From positions 1,302,001 through 1,366,000 of the forward strand of contig NZ_AP025488.1 in the NCBI RefSeq assembly GCF_024347475.1: DNA of 64,000 nt, written 5' to 3'. Each line of letters opens with the position of its first letter. Positions within the stretch are counted from its first letter, which is position 1. The notes beneath the pieces were generated by a model. The model was not told the origin of the DNA. It did not search any database and was given only the letters and a program-made list of their open reading frames with translations. The translations under genes and the position numbers were made by a program. Below are positions 44,501 to 52,399 of the stretch, one piece after another. Origin of the DNA: Vibrio fortis. GTDB lineage: Bacteria > Pseudomonadota > Gammaproteobacteria > Enterobacterales > Vibrionaceae.

Positions 44501-45448
44501 GTTGACCTCTTTCATCGTATCGATAGTCAGTTGACGATAAACTTCATTACCCTCCTTAAAATAGCTATCGCTCAGGTAATAATCTATCGACTCCAGATTC
44601 GGGTTAAAACGATTGATGTAAGCGAAGCGCGAGCCTTGAACATCACTTTCGCCTGTGTGAGTTTTCACCGCTTTGCTGTCATTAAAAAAGCCGTAGTATG
44701 CACTGTCTTGGCCCTGATAATAGACTGGTTCGTAGTTTGAGCTCGCTAGCTTATCTAATTTGACTAAAGAGTAGAAAAAGCGGGTCTTGAATGACAACTG
44801 TTCTAAGCCGCCAAACTCATACTGATCATCGGGATCAGCTATAAACGTCCGCTCTAACTCAACATTAATCACACCTTCTTCAGGGTTGTATTCGTATGAG
44901 ATAACACGAGCGTCGGCACTCTCTGTTACATTGCTCGCCGTGTACCAAGTAGTAAGCGCGTCTTCTGCTAGCGACTCCATATTTTCATATTTAGGAACAA
45001 AGTGTGTCGCTGCTGTCCAGTCGACATTCTCATCTTGGTTGATCTCTTCTTTGTTGGTACATTCGCCGTAACCATTTTCAGCACAACGATACTGCCTGAA
45101 TTCACCCGGAATTTTCAGTACCGGTTTACGGTTAATTTCATTGTCCCAACGACTAGGATCCAGAGAATTCACTTTATCGCTATCTAGCGCTTCAACATAA
45201 ATACCATTGGTTTCGTCAAAACGTAGTTTGACTAATTTTGGGTCGCCTTGGAAGAAACCACGTTGCGTTAATGCATAACGGGGAGCTTCACCTGTCGAAG
45301 GCATGTACATCCACAATGATTCGGTATCTAGAGATTGTACGGTCATCTCTTTTGCGGACCTTTCAACTGTGTCATAGGCACGATCCTCGGCCCCACACCC
45401 ACTGAGTACAGCTGCGATGCTTGCTGCAATTATTGCTTTTCTAAACAT
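41510..45448 (-). CDS. Large zinc metalloprotease lipoprotein (metzincin type, 1312 aa)
   Basis: This is a lipoprotein by its signal (MFRKAIIAASIAAVLSGC, Cys18 then GAEDR), so it is probably anchored to the outer membrane. The catalytic centre is at residue 573, HELGHNLGLRHNF, the metzincin HExxHxxGxxH. A Met-turn 'SSIMDYGAS' follows about 40 residues later. The HExxHxLGLRHNF form is shared with the DUF4953/DUF5117-type zinc metalloproteases. No prodomain, PDZ or cell-surface repeat is recognisable. It is last in the run after the ATPases and the barrel gene (68 bp gap), on the same strand as the peptide importer, so a role in generating peptides for uptake is a fair inference. A protein-processing role at the cell surface is also possible. 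Confidence 0.85.
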   Translation of the reverse strand: MFRKAIIAASIAAVLSGCGAEDRAYDTVERSAKEMTVQSLDTESLWMYMPSTGEAPRYALTQRGFFQGDPKLVKLRFDETNGIYVEALDSDKVNSLDPSRWDNEINRKPVLKIPGEFRQYRCAENGYGECTNKEEINQDENVDWTAATHFVPKYENMESLAEDALTTWYTASNVTESADARVISYEYNPEEGVINVELERTFIADPDDQYEFGGLEQLSFKTRFFYSLVKLDKLASSNYEPVYYQGQDSAYYGFFNDSKAVKTHTGESDVQGSRFAYINRFNPNLESIDYYLSDSYFKEGNEVYRQLTIDTMKEVNASLEGTGVPPIKIVNTDEKAGIQSGDLRYNVFNLIDEPVDNGLLGYGPSATNPLTGEIIHAHVNQYLGVIRTTTRRYWDDLAMRYNRQEIAKYVPKEDSSTDTGEVDGDAAPVIATRTDVDVFNDMIAADRGPDQFVPQITEGEMEFVGQGKFINELPKADLSHQFDVTNQDAALKAFYKRQDMLKRFSEQNVYSEDAMWLSTNAKGLIAGIDYADGGYFADAEQNTMKKWNELSLEQQKFASEAISEHMFKSTLIHELGHNLGLRHNFMGSVDKTHFYTTEELGKNKLGHQGKPAAYSSIMDYGASIFDELLVFGKYDKAALKFAYAREIETNEFVGDSVRDKTGAQVRKTYSLAEYDRKMTEDYNAYPTGVIAHLRANAGTEGIPELASYRFCTDEHTTTSLTCDRFDEGTSLTEITEFRIQRYYDSYETANRRNGRDWFSQYHQYEYFWQRMYEFQKIRDIIENVGEIDFVFARYIGADTTNNKGSVFEEIAGNNCVDLSGNVVPLDNMSAGLRPICDTYNAANLAADFFLDVLTAPDKVCELEELSGVEGVPNRYRFAKLSDLWLTYQTGMSLNRDVPTSCFDEELVQLLKNQANEIVMRSETRDGHIWSSLKANNPYQTASNSVDLLGVWPDKLLAAQMLVRRDSPYIATENSSLALIDLSDKIRTLYTHLSDLAGRPGARQAIFVDGNGDYVETVLRYQPSLTQTIEAVPSYLWPMKRYFVLGGQDAFEYWTEGATQDTVVPYFGTLLANLSKYNRANEYGLGDSVGGLSDSIAINLANSSTADPDGINFTWKGVNYSLNSRNTLGNAVASRALYQEEQKARVEKLNGLPYRVRNALSVFKNTRDRNEAHIIAIGDKDALIELRDTPIGFASFRMYNDMFEEYEEDGNKCLRFKVDGESNEDHMKRKCNSKDRLETVQNSAIGKFEDDELDKMFDVAQVFGDQIADNNTNSLNASHKEVYGYDPEELRLWSSNEYVTYRRAFEQFPRYTK

Positions 45449-45516
45449 AATATCCCTGTATTTATAGTTATATCGTTTGTTATATAACGATGTCTTTTTA
45501 TTAATTAACTTTCTCG

Positions 45517-46356
45517 CTAAAACTGATAATTAACCACTGCGTAATAGGTCATCTTTTTTAAATCGATGAGATCGTTAAGCGGGTTTTGCCCTTTATCTGG
45601 GTTGTAATAACCCACACTGTTTGTCATACCAACTGACATCGAAATACTCTCTGTCATTTGGTAGCCAATTTCTTCTCCATGTAAAATGGTTGGATCCAGT
45701 GAGTTACCGTGATAATTCCAGGACTGCCTTGGCATTAAGAAAATATTGAAATAAAAGTCGTCTGCAAATGCATAATCCACGGAAAATTGGTTGCTCAATC
45801 GGTACTCAATCAGTTGATGCCCGCCAGCGGTTTTATATTCATGAAAGTTCTTTCTTAGCAGTACCGTATTGCTCAGCGTTAGACCTTCTAACCACTCATC
45901 AAATGCCGCACTCCAACGAAGTTTCACGCGTGTTCCAAACTGCAGGTCGTTTCTTTTAGAAGACTCCGAAGTTGGGAATATTGCCCTAATTTCACCACTT
46001 ACCGAGGACCCTTCTGTCGGATTAAACAATCCGTTTCGAGCCCACGACAGCGAGGTGTCATTCCAGAACTGGCCGCGAGTACCATAAACATCACCATCTT
46101 GTTGGTGATATCCAGATACCACGAGTTGCAATCGAGACTTTTCAGTAACGGCATAGCGCAGAACACCCGTTGCTGAAGCTGAACGATTAGCTAAGTAAGC
46201 ACTGTCTTCATAACCATTACGTGAATAGTCGGCACTCACATAACCTGACCATGCACTCTTTTCATCGCTCTCGACCCACTCATCCTGCAAATTATTTGCG
46301 AGCGCAAGCGAGGGCGTTGCCAACAATAGAATTGGCAATACTTTTGTTTTATTCAT
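45517..46356 (-). CDS. Outer-membrane beta-barrel protein of unknown function
   Basis: This 279-aa protein has a signal peptide (MNKTKVLPILLLATPSLALA). The mature part has alternating hydrophobic/polar strands with aromatic girdles ('YAVTEKSRLQLVVSGYHQQ', 'RLSNQFSVDYAFADDFYFNIF') and ends in a C-terminal phenylalanine (YYAVVNYQF), the recognition signal for barrel assembly. I estimate 10-12 strands. It lies between the ATPase gene oppF-like (34 bp) and the metalloprotease, so it may be a peptide pore or the surface partner of the protease. Family not recognised. Confidence 0.72.
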   Translation of the reverse strand: MNKTKVLPILLLATPSLALANNLQDEWVESDEKSAWSGYVSADYSRNGYEDSAYLANRSASATGVLRYAVTEKSRLQLVVSGYHQQDGDVYGTRGQFWNDTSLSWARNGLFNPTEGSSVSGEIRAIFPTSESSKRNDLQFGTRVKLRWSAAFDEWLEGLTLSNTVLLRKNFHEYKTAGGHQLIEYRLSNQFSVDYAFADDFYFNIFLMPRQSWNYHGNSLDPTILHGEEIGYQMTESISMSVGMTNSVGYYNPDKGQNPLNDLIDLKKMTYYAVVNYQF

Positions 46357-46390
46357 ACTGTCCTTCTGCTATTTAAATCCGTCTCTCTTT

Positions 46391-47224
46391 TTAATAGTTA
46401 TTCGCCGCCTGAGTTGTTTTACTTTTTATTCTTTGCGAAGGGTGCGTAATAGGAATCGCGGATAATAACTCCTTGGTATATTCATTCTTTGGTGATGAAT
46501 ACACCTCTTTTGCGGTTCCCATTTCGACAATTTTCCCTTTTTTCATCACCGCTACGTGGTCTGAAATATGTTTAACCACCGATAAATCGTGTGAGATAAA
46601 TATGATGGATAGATTCATCTCTTTTTGTATCTTGAGCAGTAAATTCAATATCTGAGCTTGTACTGATACATCCAGCGCCGATACTGACTCATCACAGATA
46701 AGCAGTTTTGGTTTCAATGCAATGGCTCTAGCAATACCAATGCGCTGCCTTTGCCCACCAGAAAACTCATGGGGATAGCGATTTACCGCCGTGTGCGGTA
46801 AGCCTATCTTGTCCAGTAATTCCAATACCCACTGTTTTCGCTCTGCTGGTGTACCAATACCGTGAATTTTATAAGGCTCTTCAAGGATTCCGCCTACTGT
46901 ATGTCTCTGATTCAATGACTCTAATGGGTCTTGAAAGACAATCTGCATTTCACGGCGAAGCGGTCTCATCTGCTTTGTGCTCAAAGGCGTGATCTCTTTG
47001 CCCTCGAAGAAGATCTTTCCTTCCGTCGGTTCATACAACTTGAGAATGGTACGTCCAAGTGTGCTCTTGCCGCAGCCAGACTCGCCCACTAGGCCTAAGG
47101 TTTGACCTTGTTCTAAGCTGAACGAAACACCATCGACTGCTTTAATCACATAGCCTTTTTTGAAAACACCCTTCCCCGTAAGGTAATACTGTTTTAGCCC
47201 TTCGATTCTTAGTATCTCTGCCAT
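46391..47224 (-). CDS. Peptide ABC transporter ATPase (OppF/DppF type)
   Basis: This 277-aa protein has Walker A GESGCGKST, the OppF-type 'IVFQDPLESLNQRHTV', signature FSGGQRQRIGIARAIAL and Walker B LLICDESVSALDV (Glu replaces the more usual Pro of DEPxSALD), with switch His in 'IFISHDLSVVKHI'. The start overlaps the preceding ATPase stop (TAATG). It provides half of the ATPase pair for the importer at 48110-52036. Confidence 0.9.
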   Translation of the reverse strand: MAEILRIEGLKQYYLTGKGVFKKGYVIKAVDGVSFSLEQGQTLGLVGESGCGKSTLGRTILKLYEPTEGKIFFEGKEITPLSTKQMRPLRREMQIVFQDPLESLNQRHTVGGILEEPYKIHGIGTPAERKQWVLELLDKIGLPHTAVNRYPHEFSGGQRQRIGIARAIALKPKLLICDESVSALDVSVQAQILNLLLKIQKEMNLSIIFISHDLSVVKHISDHVAVMKKGKIVEMGTAKEVYSSPKNEYTKELLSAIPITHPSQRIKSKTTQAANNY

Positions 47225-48096
47225 TACGATGCCCCTTGGTATTCAGGAAAAAGTGACAGATCAATAGGGTCAATCTGTATTGCTTGCTTGGGTTCTGAAT
47301 CTAAGCCAGGAATCAGGCCAAGCAACCTCTTGGTGTAAGGATGTTTTGGGTAATCGAAAAGCTCAAACACATCCGCTTTCTCTACAATTCGCCCGTCATA
47401 CATCACCGCAACGTCATCACAGATTTCAGCAACGACACCCAAATCATGGGTAATGAAGATCATCGCCATACCCGTCTCTTCTTGAAGCTCTTTCATCAAC
47501 TTAAGAATCGAAGCTTGAACGGTCACATCTAGAGCCGTCGTAGGCTCATCACAAATCAATACGTCCGGCTTACAAGCCAACGCCATTGCGATCATCACAC
47601 GCTGTCGCATACCACCAGACAGGTTGTGTGGATACTCTTGAAACCTAAGCTCAGGCATCGGAATTCTTACTTTTTCCAACAGACCAATCGCATAGTCGAC
47701 TTTTTCAGCCTTGCTCATCTGGTCGTGGTGTAGATCAAGCACCTCAACGAGCTGATTTCCGACTGTCTGAACTGGGTTCAGTGCGGTCATCGGGTCTTGG
47801 AAAATGATCGAGATTCGATTACCGCGCATCTGATAAAGGTCCTTTTCAGCCATCTTTGTCAGATCCGTATCACGATACAAAATCTCTCCTGCGGTCACTT
47901 GCCCATATGGTTTAGGCAACAACCCCATGATCGACATTGATGTCACGCTCTTACCGCTACCAGACTCGCCGACTAGACCTAAGGTTCTCCCTGCTTTAAC
48001 GTCAAATGAGACACCTTTTAAGATCTTGATTGCGCCTTCATCGGTGCTAAATTCCACCTCTAGATCACGAACTTTTAGTACTGTTTGTTGCTTCAT
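47224..48096 (-). CDS. Peptide ABC transporter ATPase (OppD/DppD type)
   Basis: This 290-aa protein has Walker A GESGSGKS, 'IIFQDPMTALNPVQTVGNQL', signature LSGGMRQRVMIAMALA, Walker B LICDEPTTALDV and switch His in 'FITHDLGVV'. The C-terminus carries the 'YPKHPYTKRLLGLIPGLD' motif of peptide/nickel transporters. It lies 13 bp after the binding-protein gene. The neighbouring copy of this transporter uses one fused YejF protein, while this one uses two separate ATPases. Confidence 0.9.
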   Translation of the reverse strand: MKQQTVLKVRDLEVEFSTDEGAIKILKGVSFDVKAGRTLGLVGESGSGKSVTSMSIMGLLPKPYGQVTAGEILYRDTDLTKMAEKDLYQMRGNRISIIFQDPMTALNPVQTVGNQLVEVLDLHHDQMSKAEKVDYAIGLLEKVRIPMPELRFQEYPHNLSGGMRQRVMIAMALACKPDVLICDEPTTALDVTVQASILKLMKELQEETGMAMIFITHDLGVVAEICDDVAVMYDGRIVEKADVFELFDYPKHPYTKRLLGLIPGLDSEPKQAIQIDPIDLSLFPEYQGAS

Positions 48097-48109
48097 TTAA
48101 TATCGCGTC

Positions 48110-49933
48110 CTATAGCCTGTAACGATCGTCAATCACAGTGACAGGCTCGAACGTTTCGCCCTCTTTGTAAGCCAACTGAGTTTGTTGTTTTAATTCGGTA
48201 TCAATCCAGAAGTTACTGGTGCCTAAAATGTTGAACATCGCACCGGTTTTCTTGGTCATTGGGTTATTCGGATACTTAACCCAGCGCCAGTGCGCATCTC
48301 GCGTGTAAGGCACCATGTAGCCCGGAACAATCACGTAGGCGTTTGAGATTGATTTTTGTATCTCTTTAGAGAGTTGATGCTTTTTCTCTGCATCAAACTC
48401 AGATTTGAATGCCTCAATCTTGCGGTCCAATTCTGGGGAGCTGTAATTCGTGTGATTGTTAGTCTGTACTCGGTTTGCGTTACTAGAGTGGAAGTACTCT
48501 TTATAGGCCGGCAGTTCACCGCCACCCATATTCAAGAATGCCAGTTGATGCTTCTTCTCTAGGATGTATTTAAACGCGGCTGAACCATCCACCAAATTCA
48601 GATTAAGCTCTAAGCCCGCTAGCTTGGCTTGCTCTTTAAGATACGCAATTCGCGGTGTCCAGATGTTGTAGCCATAAGTGATCTTAAAGCTCAGGCGTTC
48701 ACCTTTTTTGTTCACTCGAATACCGTCCGGACCAATATTGGTGAAGCCTGCGGCTTCGAAATAGCCGATGGCTAGCTCTGGTTCAAATGCTGGTGCTTTC
48801 GCATCTGGCAAGTCGTAATCACCATGACCAAAGCCCATCGCATGAGGCTTGCGTGAGTAGTCACCGCGAAGTACGTTTTTGATCATGCCGTCAAAGTCTG
48901 TCGCGAAGGTGATCCCTTTGCGCACGTTGATATCATTTAGTAGCGGCATTGAGGTATTCATCCACAAGCCACCCGCTCCTTGTGGTGTTTGGTTAAAGCC
49001 CCAAAACTTTTGAATGTAACCTTTGGTGAAGGGTTCTGAATCTGTCTTTTCATGCCACATTTGTGGAAGAACCATGGCAAAAGTATCTAACTTACCCTTC
49101 TCAAAGTGTTTACGCGCAATATCTGAATCGCGAATCACCTTGATACGTAGCTTGTCGACATTAAAACGGTTCTGGTAATACTTATTGCCATATCCCCACC
49201 AATCGTCACCGACGTGTTTGAAGGTAATACTGCGACCTTTGTTGATCTTTGAGATGTAATAAGGCGACGTCGTTGGCTCAGCTTTGAAGTTGTATTTACG
49301 AACAAAGTTGTCGTCCATACCATCGCCATTTTGGTCGTTGATATTGGCAAAGTAATGTTGCGGCCGCGGCTGTAAACCGTGACTTGGAGTGTTGAGTAAC
49401 ACCATCAGCTCATCATTACTCTTTGGCTCAGAGACAGTGATAGAGATGGTGTAGTCATCGAACTTTTTGACACTTTCAATGCTATTTCTGAAGAAGTCGT
49501 TGTACCAAGGATCAATAATGTCCTTAGAACGGTAATACGTCAGCATGAACAAGTAGTCATCAGCCGTTACCGCTTCACCATCAGACCATTTCGCTTTGGG
49601 ATTCAACTTGAAGTAAGCCGTTTTGTAGTCATCCGAGAACGCCCATTCATCAGCAAGCTGAGGGATCCACTTACCTGTGTTCGGGTGTCGCTGAGCAAGT
49701 TTCGGCGTGCCGTCCATGATGTAAAAGCGAATGCCAGAGTTAGCGTCAGGCCCGACAGAACGTAGAGTTTGCGGGAAACTCAACATATAACTACGTAAGG
49801 TACCGCCACGTTTAGCTTCTTCCGATGCAAAAACAGGGTCTTGCCAGTTACTTTGCCATTGCAGTTCAGTAGGCAGTGAAGCTGCTTGAGCCAAACCACT
49901 GAACAACAGTGAAATAAGTGCAAATCTATACAT
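48110..49933 (-). CDS. YejA-like periplasmic oligopeptide-binding protein (copy 1)
   Basis: This protein has about 607 residues. I choose the ATG at 49933, which begins the signal peptide (MYRFALISLLFSGLAQA) and has AAGGAAG upstream; the longer ORF from 50005 overlaps the permease gene. It belongs to solute-binding family 5: 'FASEEAKRGGTLRSYMLSFPQTLRSVGPD', 'KWSDGEAVTADDYLFML' and 'FGFNQTP'-type blocks. Proteins of the YejA branch carry peptides such as microcin C in enterobacteria. It is the third gene of the - strand unit, with two permeases upstream and two ATPases downstream. Confidence 0.88.
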   Translation of the reverse strand: MYRFALISLLFSGLAQAASLPTELQWQSNWQDPVFASEEAKRGGTLRSYMLSFPQTLRSVGPDANSGIRFYIMDGTPKLAQRHPNTGKWIPQLADEWAFSDDYKTAYFKLNPKAKWSDGEAVTADDYLFMLTYYRSKDIIDPWYNDFFRNSIESVKKFDDYTISITVSEPKSNDELMVLLNTPSHGLQPRPQHYFANINDQNGDGMDDNFVRKYNFKAEPTTSPYYISKINKGRSITFKHVGDDWWGYGNKYYQNRFNVDKLRIKVIRDSDIARKHFEKGKLDTFAMVLPQMWHEKTDSEPFTKGYIQKFWGFNQTPQGAGGLWMNTSMPLLNDINVRKGITFATDFDGMIKNVLRGDYSRKPHAMGFGHGDYDLPDAKAPAFEPELAIGYFEAAGFTNIGPDGIRVNKKGERLSFKITYGYNIWTPRIAYLKEQAKLAGLELNLNLVDGSAAFKYILEKKHQLAFLNMGGGELPAYKEYFHSSNANRVQTNNHTNYSSPELDRKIEAFKSEFDAEKKHQLSKEIQKSISNAYVIVPGYMVPYTRDAHWRWVKYPNNPMTKKTGAMFNILGTSNFWIDTELKQQTQLAYKEGETFEPVTVIDDRYRL

Positions 49934-49949
49934 GATTACTTCCTTGTTT

Positions 49950-51008
49950 CTATCTATATAGAGTGTATTTTTTCGGGTCAAAGGCGGTACGAATGGCTTC
50001 ACCAATGAAGGTCACCATCACCAACACAGAAACGATCGCCGTAACCACAGACACCACGATCCAAGGTGAATCCAAGTTCGATTTCCCTTGCTGTAGCAGC
50101 TCTCCCCAGCTAGGCGTGGGCGGAACAAGACCAAGGCCAAGATAATCCAATGCAGTCAGCGCGGTAATGTTCGCGGCAATAGTGAAAGGTGCTAACGTCA
50201 CTATCATCACCATGGTATTGGGCAAGATATGGTGGAAAATAATTCTTGCAGTGGAAGCACCTAAAGCTTTGGCAGCCAACACGTACTCTCGTGCAGACTC
50301 CTTATAAGTCATGGTTCTCATGTACCAAGTGATCCCCATCCAACTGAATGCCACGTTGATAAGCACAAACAACATAAAGGTGGGCTGTGCTATTGAGACC
50401 AAAATCATAATTACGTAGAGGAATGGCACCATCGACCAAGTTTCAATCAGCCTTTGCACCACTAAGTCGAATTTGCCACCGAAGAACCCCATGGCACAAC
50501 CTACCGTCACGCCGATGACATAAGCGATGCTCATGGTGAGTAAGGCAAAGCCCATCGCCGTTCGAAAGCCGTAAACCAAACGCGCGAGAATGTCTCGACC
50601 AATAACGTCGGTACCTAGGTAATGTTGCGATGCAAAGTCCGGAGCATTAGGTGGAAAGTTGCCTGAGAAGTCCTGCTCAAACGCATTCCAAGGAACCAAA
50701 GGCATTAACACAAAATCGCCATTGTTCTCATATTCAAAGTCCTGTTGCAGATCTCGGTAGTTAGTTTCTGCCGCATAATCCAAGCCAAAAGTGCTGCCTG
50801 AATACACATCCGAAAAAATCGGGAAGAAGTACTCGCCTTGGTAGCGCACCACAAGCGCCTTGCTATTGATGAGAACTTCCGCACACAGAGACAAAATCAG
50901 TAACGTAGATAACAACATAAGTGACCAGTAGCCACGCTTGATCTCTTTAAAGCGCTTGATCTGTTTTCTAGTCAACGGGTTGATAGTGAACATATTTAAT
51001 CGAGACAT
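49950..51008 (-). CDS. Peptide ABC transporter permease, YejE/OppC type (copy 1)
   Basis: This protein has about 352 residues. The ATG at 51008 has TGGAG 7 nt upstream and sits 2 bp after the YejB-like stop; the ORF from 51053 is inside that gene. It has six core TM segments after a periplasmic loop of about 120 residues. 'YLGTDVIGRDILARLVYGFRTAM' is the conserved OppC-type block and 'AAKALGASTARIIFHHILPN' is the EAA motif. It pairs with the YejB-like permease and the two ATPases. Confidence 0.9.
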   Translation of the reverse strand: MSRLNMFTINPLTRKQIKRFKEIKRGYWSLMLLSTLLILSLCAEVLINSKALVVRYQGEYFFPIFSDVYSGSTFGLDYAAETNYRDLQQDFEYENNGDFVLMPLVPWNAFEQDFSGNFPPNAPDFASQHYLGTDVIGRDILARLVYGFRTAMGFALLTMSIAYVIGVTVGCAMGFFGGKFDLVVQRLIETWSMVPFLYVIMILVSIAQPTFMLFVLINVAFSWMGITWYMRTMTYKESAREYVLAAKALGASTARIIFHHILPNTMVMIVTLAPFTIAANITALTALDYLGLGLVPPTPSWGELLQQGKSNLDSPWIVVSVVTAIVSVLVMVTFIGEAIRTAFDPKKYTLYR

Positions 51009-51010
51009 GA

Positions 51011-52036
51011 TTACGCTCCAAACTTCACTCGAGGGTCGACAAGCGCAACGCACACATCAGATAAAATATTGCCTAGCAACAGAACCAGTGCATTAATCGC
51101 CACAATGCCCATTACCACTGGATAGTCCCTTTCCACAATCGATTCGTAACCAAGCAAACCGATACCATTGATGTCGAAGATCACTTCAATCAAGAAAGAA
51201 CCGGTCATAAAAAACAGTAAGGAGTTACCAAAGTGGCTAGCTATTGGAATCAAGCTGTTACGTAGAGCATGTTTACGAATGGCTTGTCTAAATGGCAGAC
51301 CTTTCGCAATTGCAGTTCGAATGTAATCCGATGAAAGGTTCTCCATAAGGTTGTTTTTCATCGTCATCGTTAAGGTGGCGAAATCACCAATCAAGTAGCA
51401 GATAAGTGGCAGAACCGCGTGCCAAAGAATATCGGTTACCTGCTCAGAAAGTGTGGTGAAGTCGTCAAAATCATCATCGACAAAACCACCCATAGGAAAC
51501 CATTCCAAGTGATAGCTAAATAGAGTGATAAGTAATACACCCACCACGTAACCCGGTAGCGCGTATCCAACGAAAATCATAATCGACGAAGCAGAGTCGA
51601 AAACACTGCCGTGCTTTAACGCTTTGTAATAGCCAAGTGGGATCGAAATGAAGTAACTAATGAAGAACGTGATACCGCCGTACATTGCGGACACTGGCAA
51701 TCTTTCAAAGATCATCTCAGTCACTGGCTCGTAGTAACGTGTCGATTCACCCAGGTCGAATTGAACCAAACGCGAGAGCCAATCAAGATAGGCCTTTGTT
51801 ACAGGTTTGTCCAAACCGTAAAACTTGTTTAGGTCAGCCAACTGTTCTTCTGAAAGTGCGGAGTTTTGGCCCACTACTGCGCTAGCCGAAGCGCCATCAC
51901 CTTGTGGCTGCATATTTGCTAACATGCGCTCTACCGGACCACCCGGCACAAAGCGGGTTATCGCGAAAATGAGTATTGTGATCCCTAGAAACGTCGGTAC
52001 TACTAACGCGAAACGCTTCAATAAATATGCAACCAT
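51011..52036 (-). CDS. Peptide ABC transporter permease, YejB/OppB type (copy 1)
   Basis: This 341-aa protein has the family N-terminus (MVAYLLKRFALVVPTFLGIT) and 'FVPGGPVERMLANMQ'. It has a periplasmic loop with 'LNKFYGLDKPVTKAYLDWLSRL', the EAA motif 'AKGLPFRQAIRKHALRNSLIP' and the C-terminal 'DPRVKFGA'. It is first in the second peptide-transport unit. The 363 bp upstream contain the previous operon's terminator and presumably this operon's promoter. Confidence 0.9.
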   Translation of the reverse strand: MVAYLLKRFALVVPTFLGITILIFAITRFVPGGPVERMLANMQPQGDGASASAVVGQNSALSEEQLADLNKFYGLDKPVTKAYLDWLSRLVQFDLGESTRYYEPVTEMIFERLPVSAMYGGITFFISYFISIPLGYYKALKHGSVFDSASSIMIFVGYALPGYVVGVLLITLFSYHLEWFPMGGFVDDDFDDFTTLSEQVTDILWHAVLPLICYLIGDFATLTMTMKNNLMENLSSDYIRTAIAKGLPFRQAIRKHALRNSLIPIASHFGNSLLFFMTGSFLIEVIFDINGIGLLGYESIVERDYPVVMGIVAINALVLLLGNILSDVCVALVDPRVKFGA

Positions 52037-52339
52037 TTTATTTAGCCAAACTCCATTTATAACAACTGAGCATCAATATAATTAATGATAAAAAGTAGTC
52101 AAATGGTTACATTCGTGTACATAAGGTTACAAACAGAACAATAAAAATCGGCAAAAAATAAATAAGAATCAAACACTTATAATAGAACAAAAACTCAAAC
52201 CAAACGTTTGCATTTTATTTTGCTACAAACAAAGAATTTGAGAATTGCGCTGTTATCTACAAAAGTAGCTTATGTATTGATCAACTTAATTTGTTAATGG
52301 ATGGATTAAGTAATTGAAAGAAATAGAAATGGATAGACG
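52037..52339. other. A+T-rich gap upstream of the second peptide importer
   Basis: About 300 bp without a supported ORF. It should contain the promoter for the 52036-41510 unit on the - strand. I see no clear operator or RNA gene. Confidence 0.5.
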
Positions 52340-52369
52340 AAAAAGCCCGATATCTGACGAAATCGGGCT
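52340..52369 (-). terminator. Terminator after yejF
   Basis: AGCCCGAT (52344-52351), a 10-nt loop and ATCGGGCT (52362-52369) form a perfect 8-bp stem, followed on the - strand by TTTTTCG. It lies 30 bp after the yejF stop and separates the two peptide-transport operons. Confidence 0.85.
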
Positions 52370-52399
52370 AGACAAACAACTGCGATAAGTAAGTTATAA

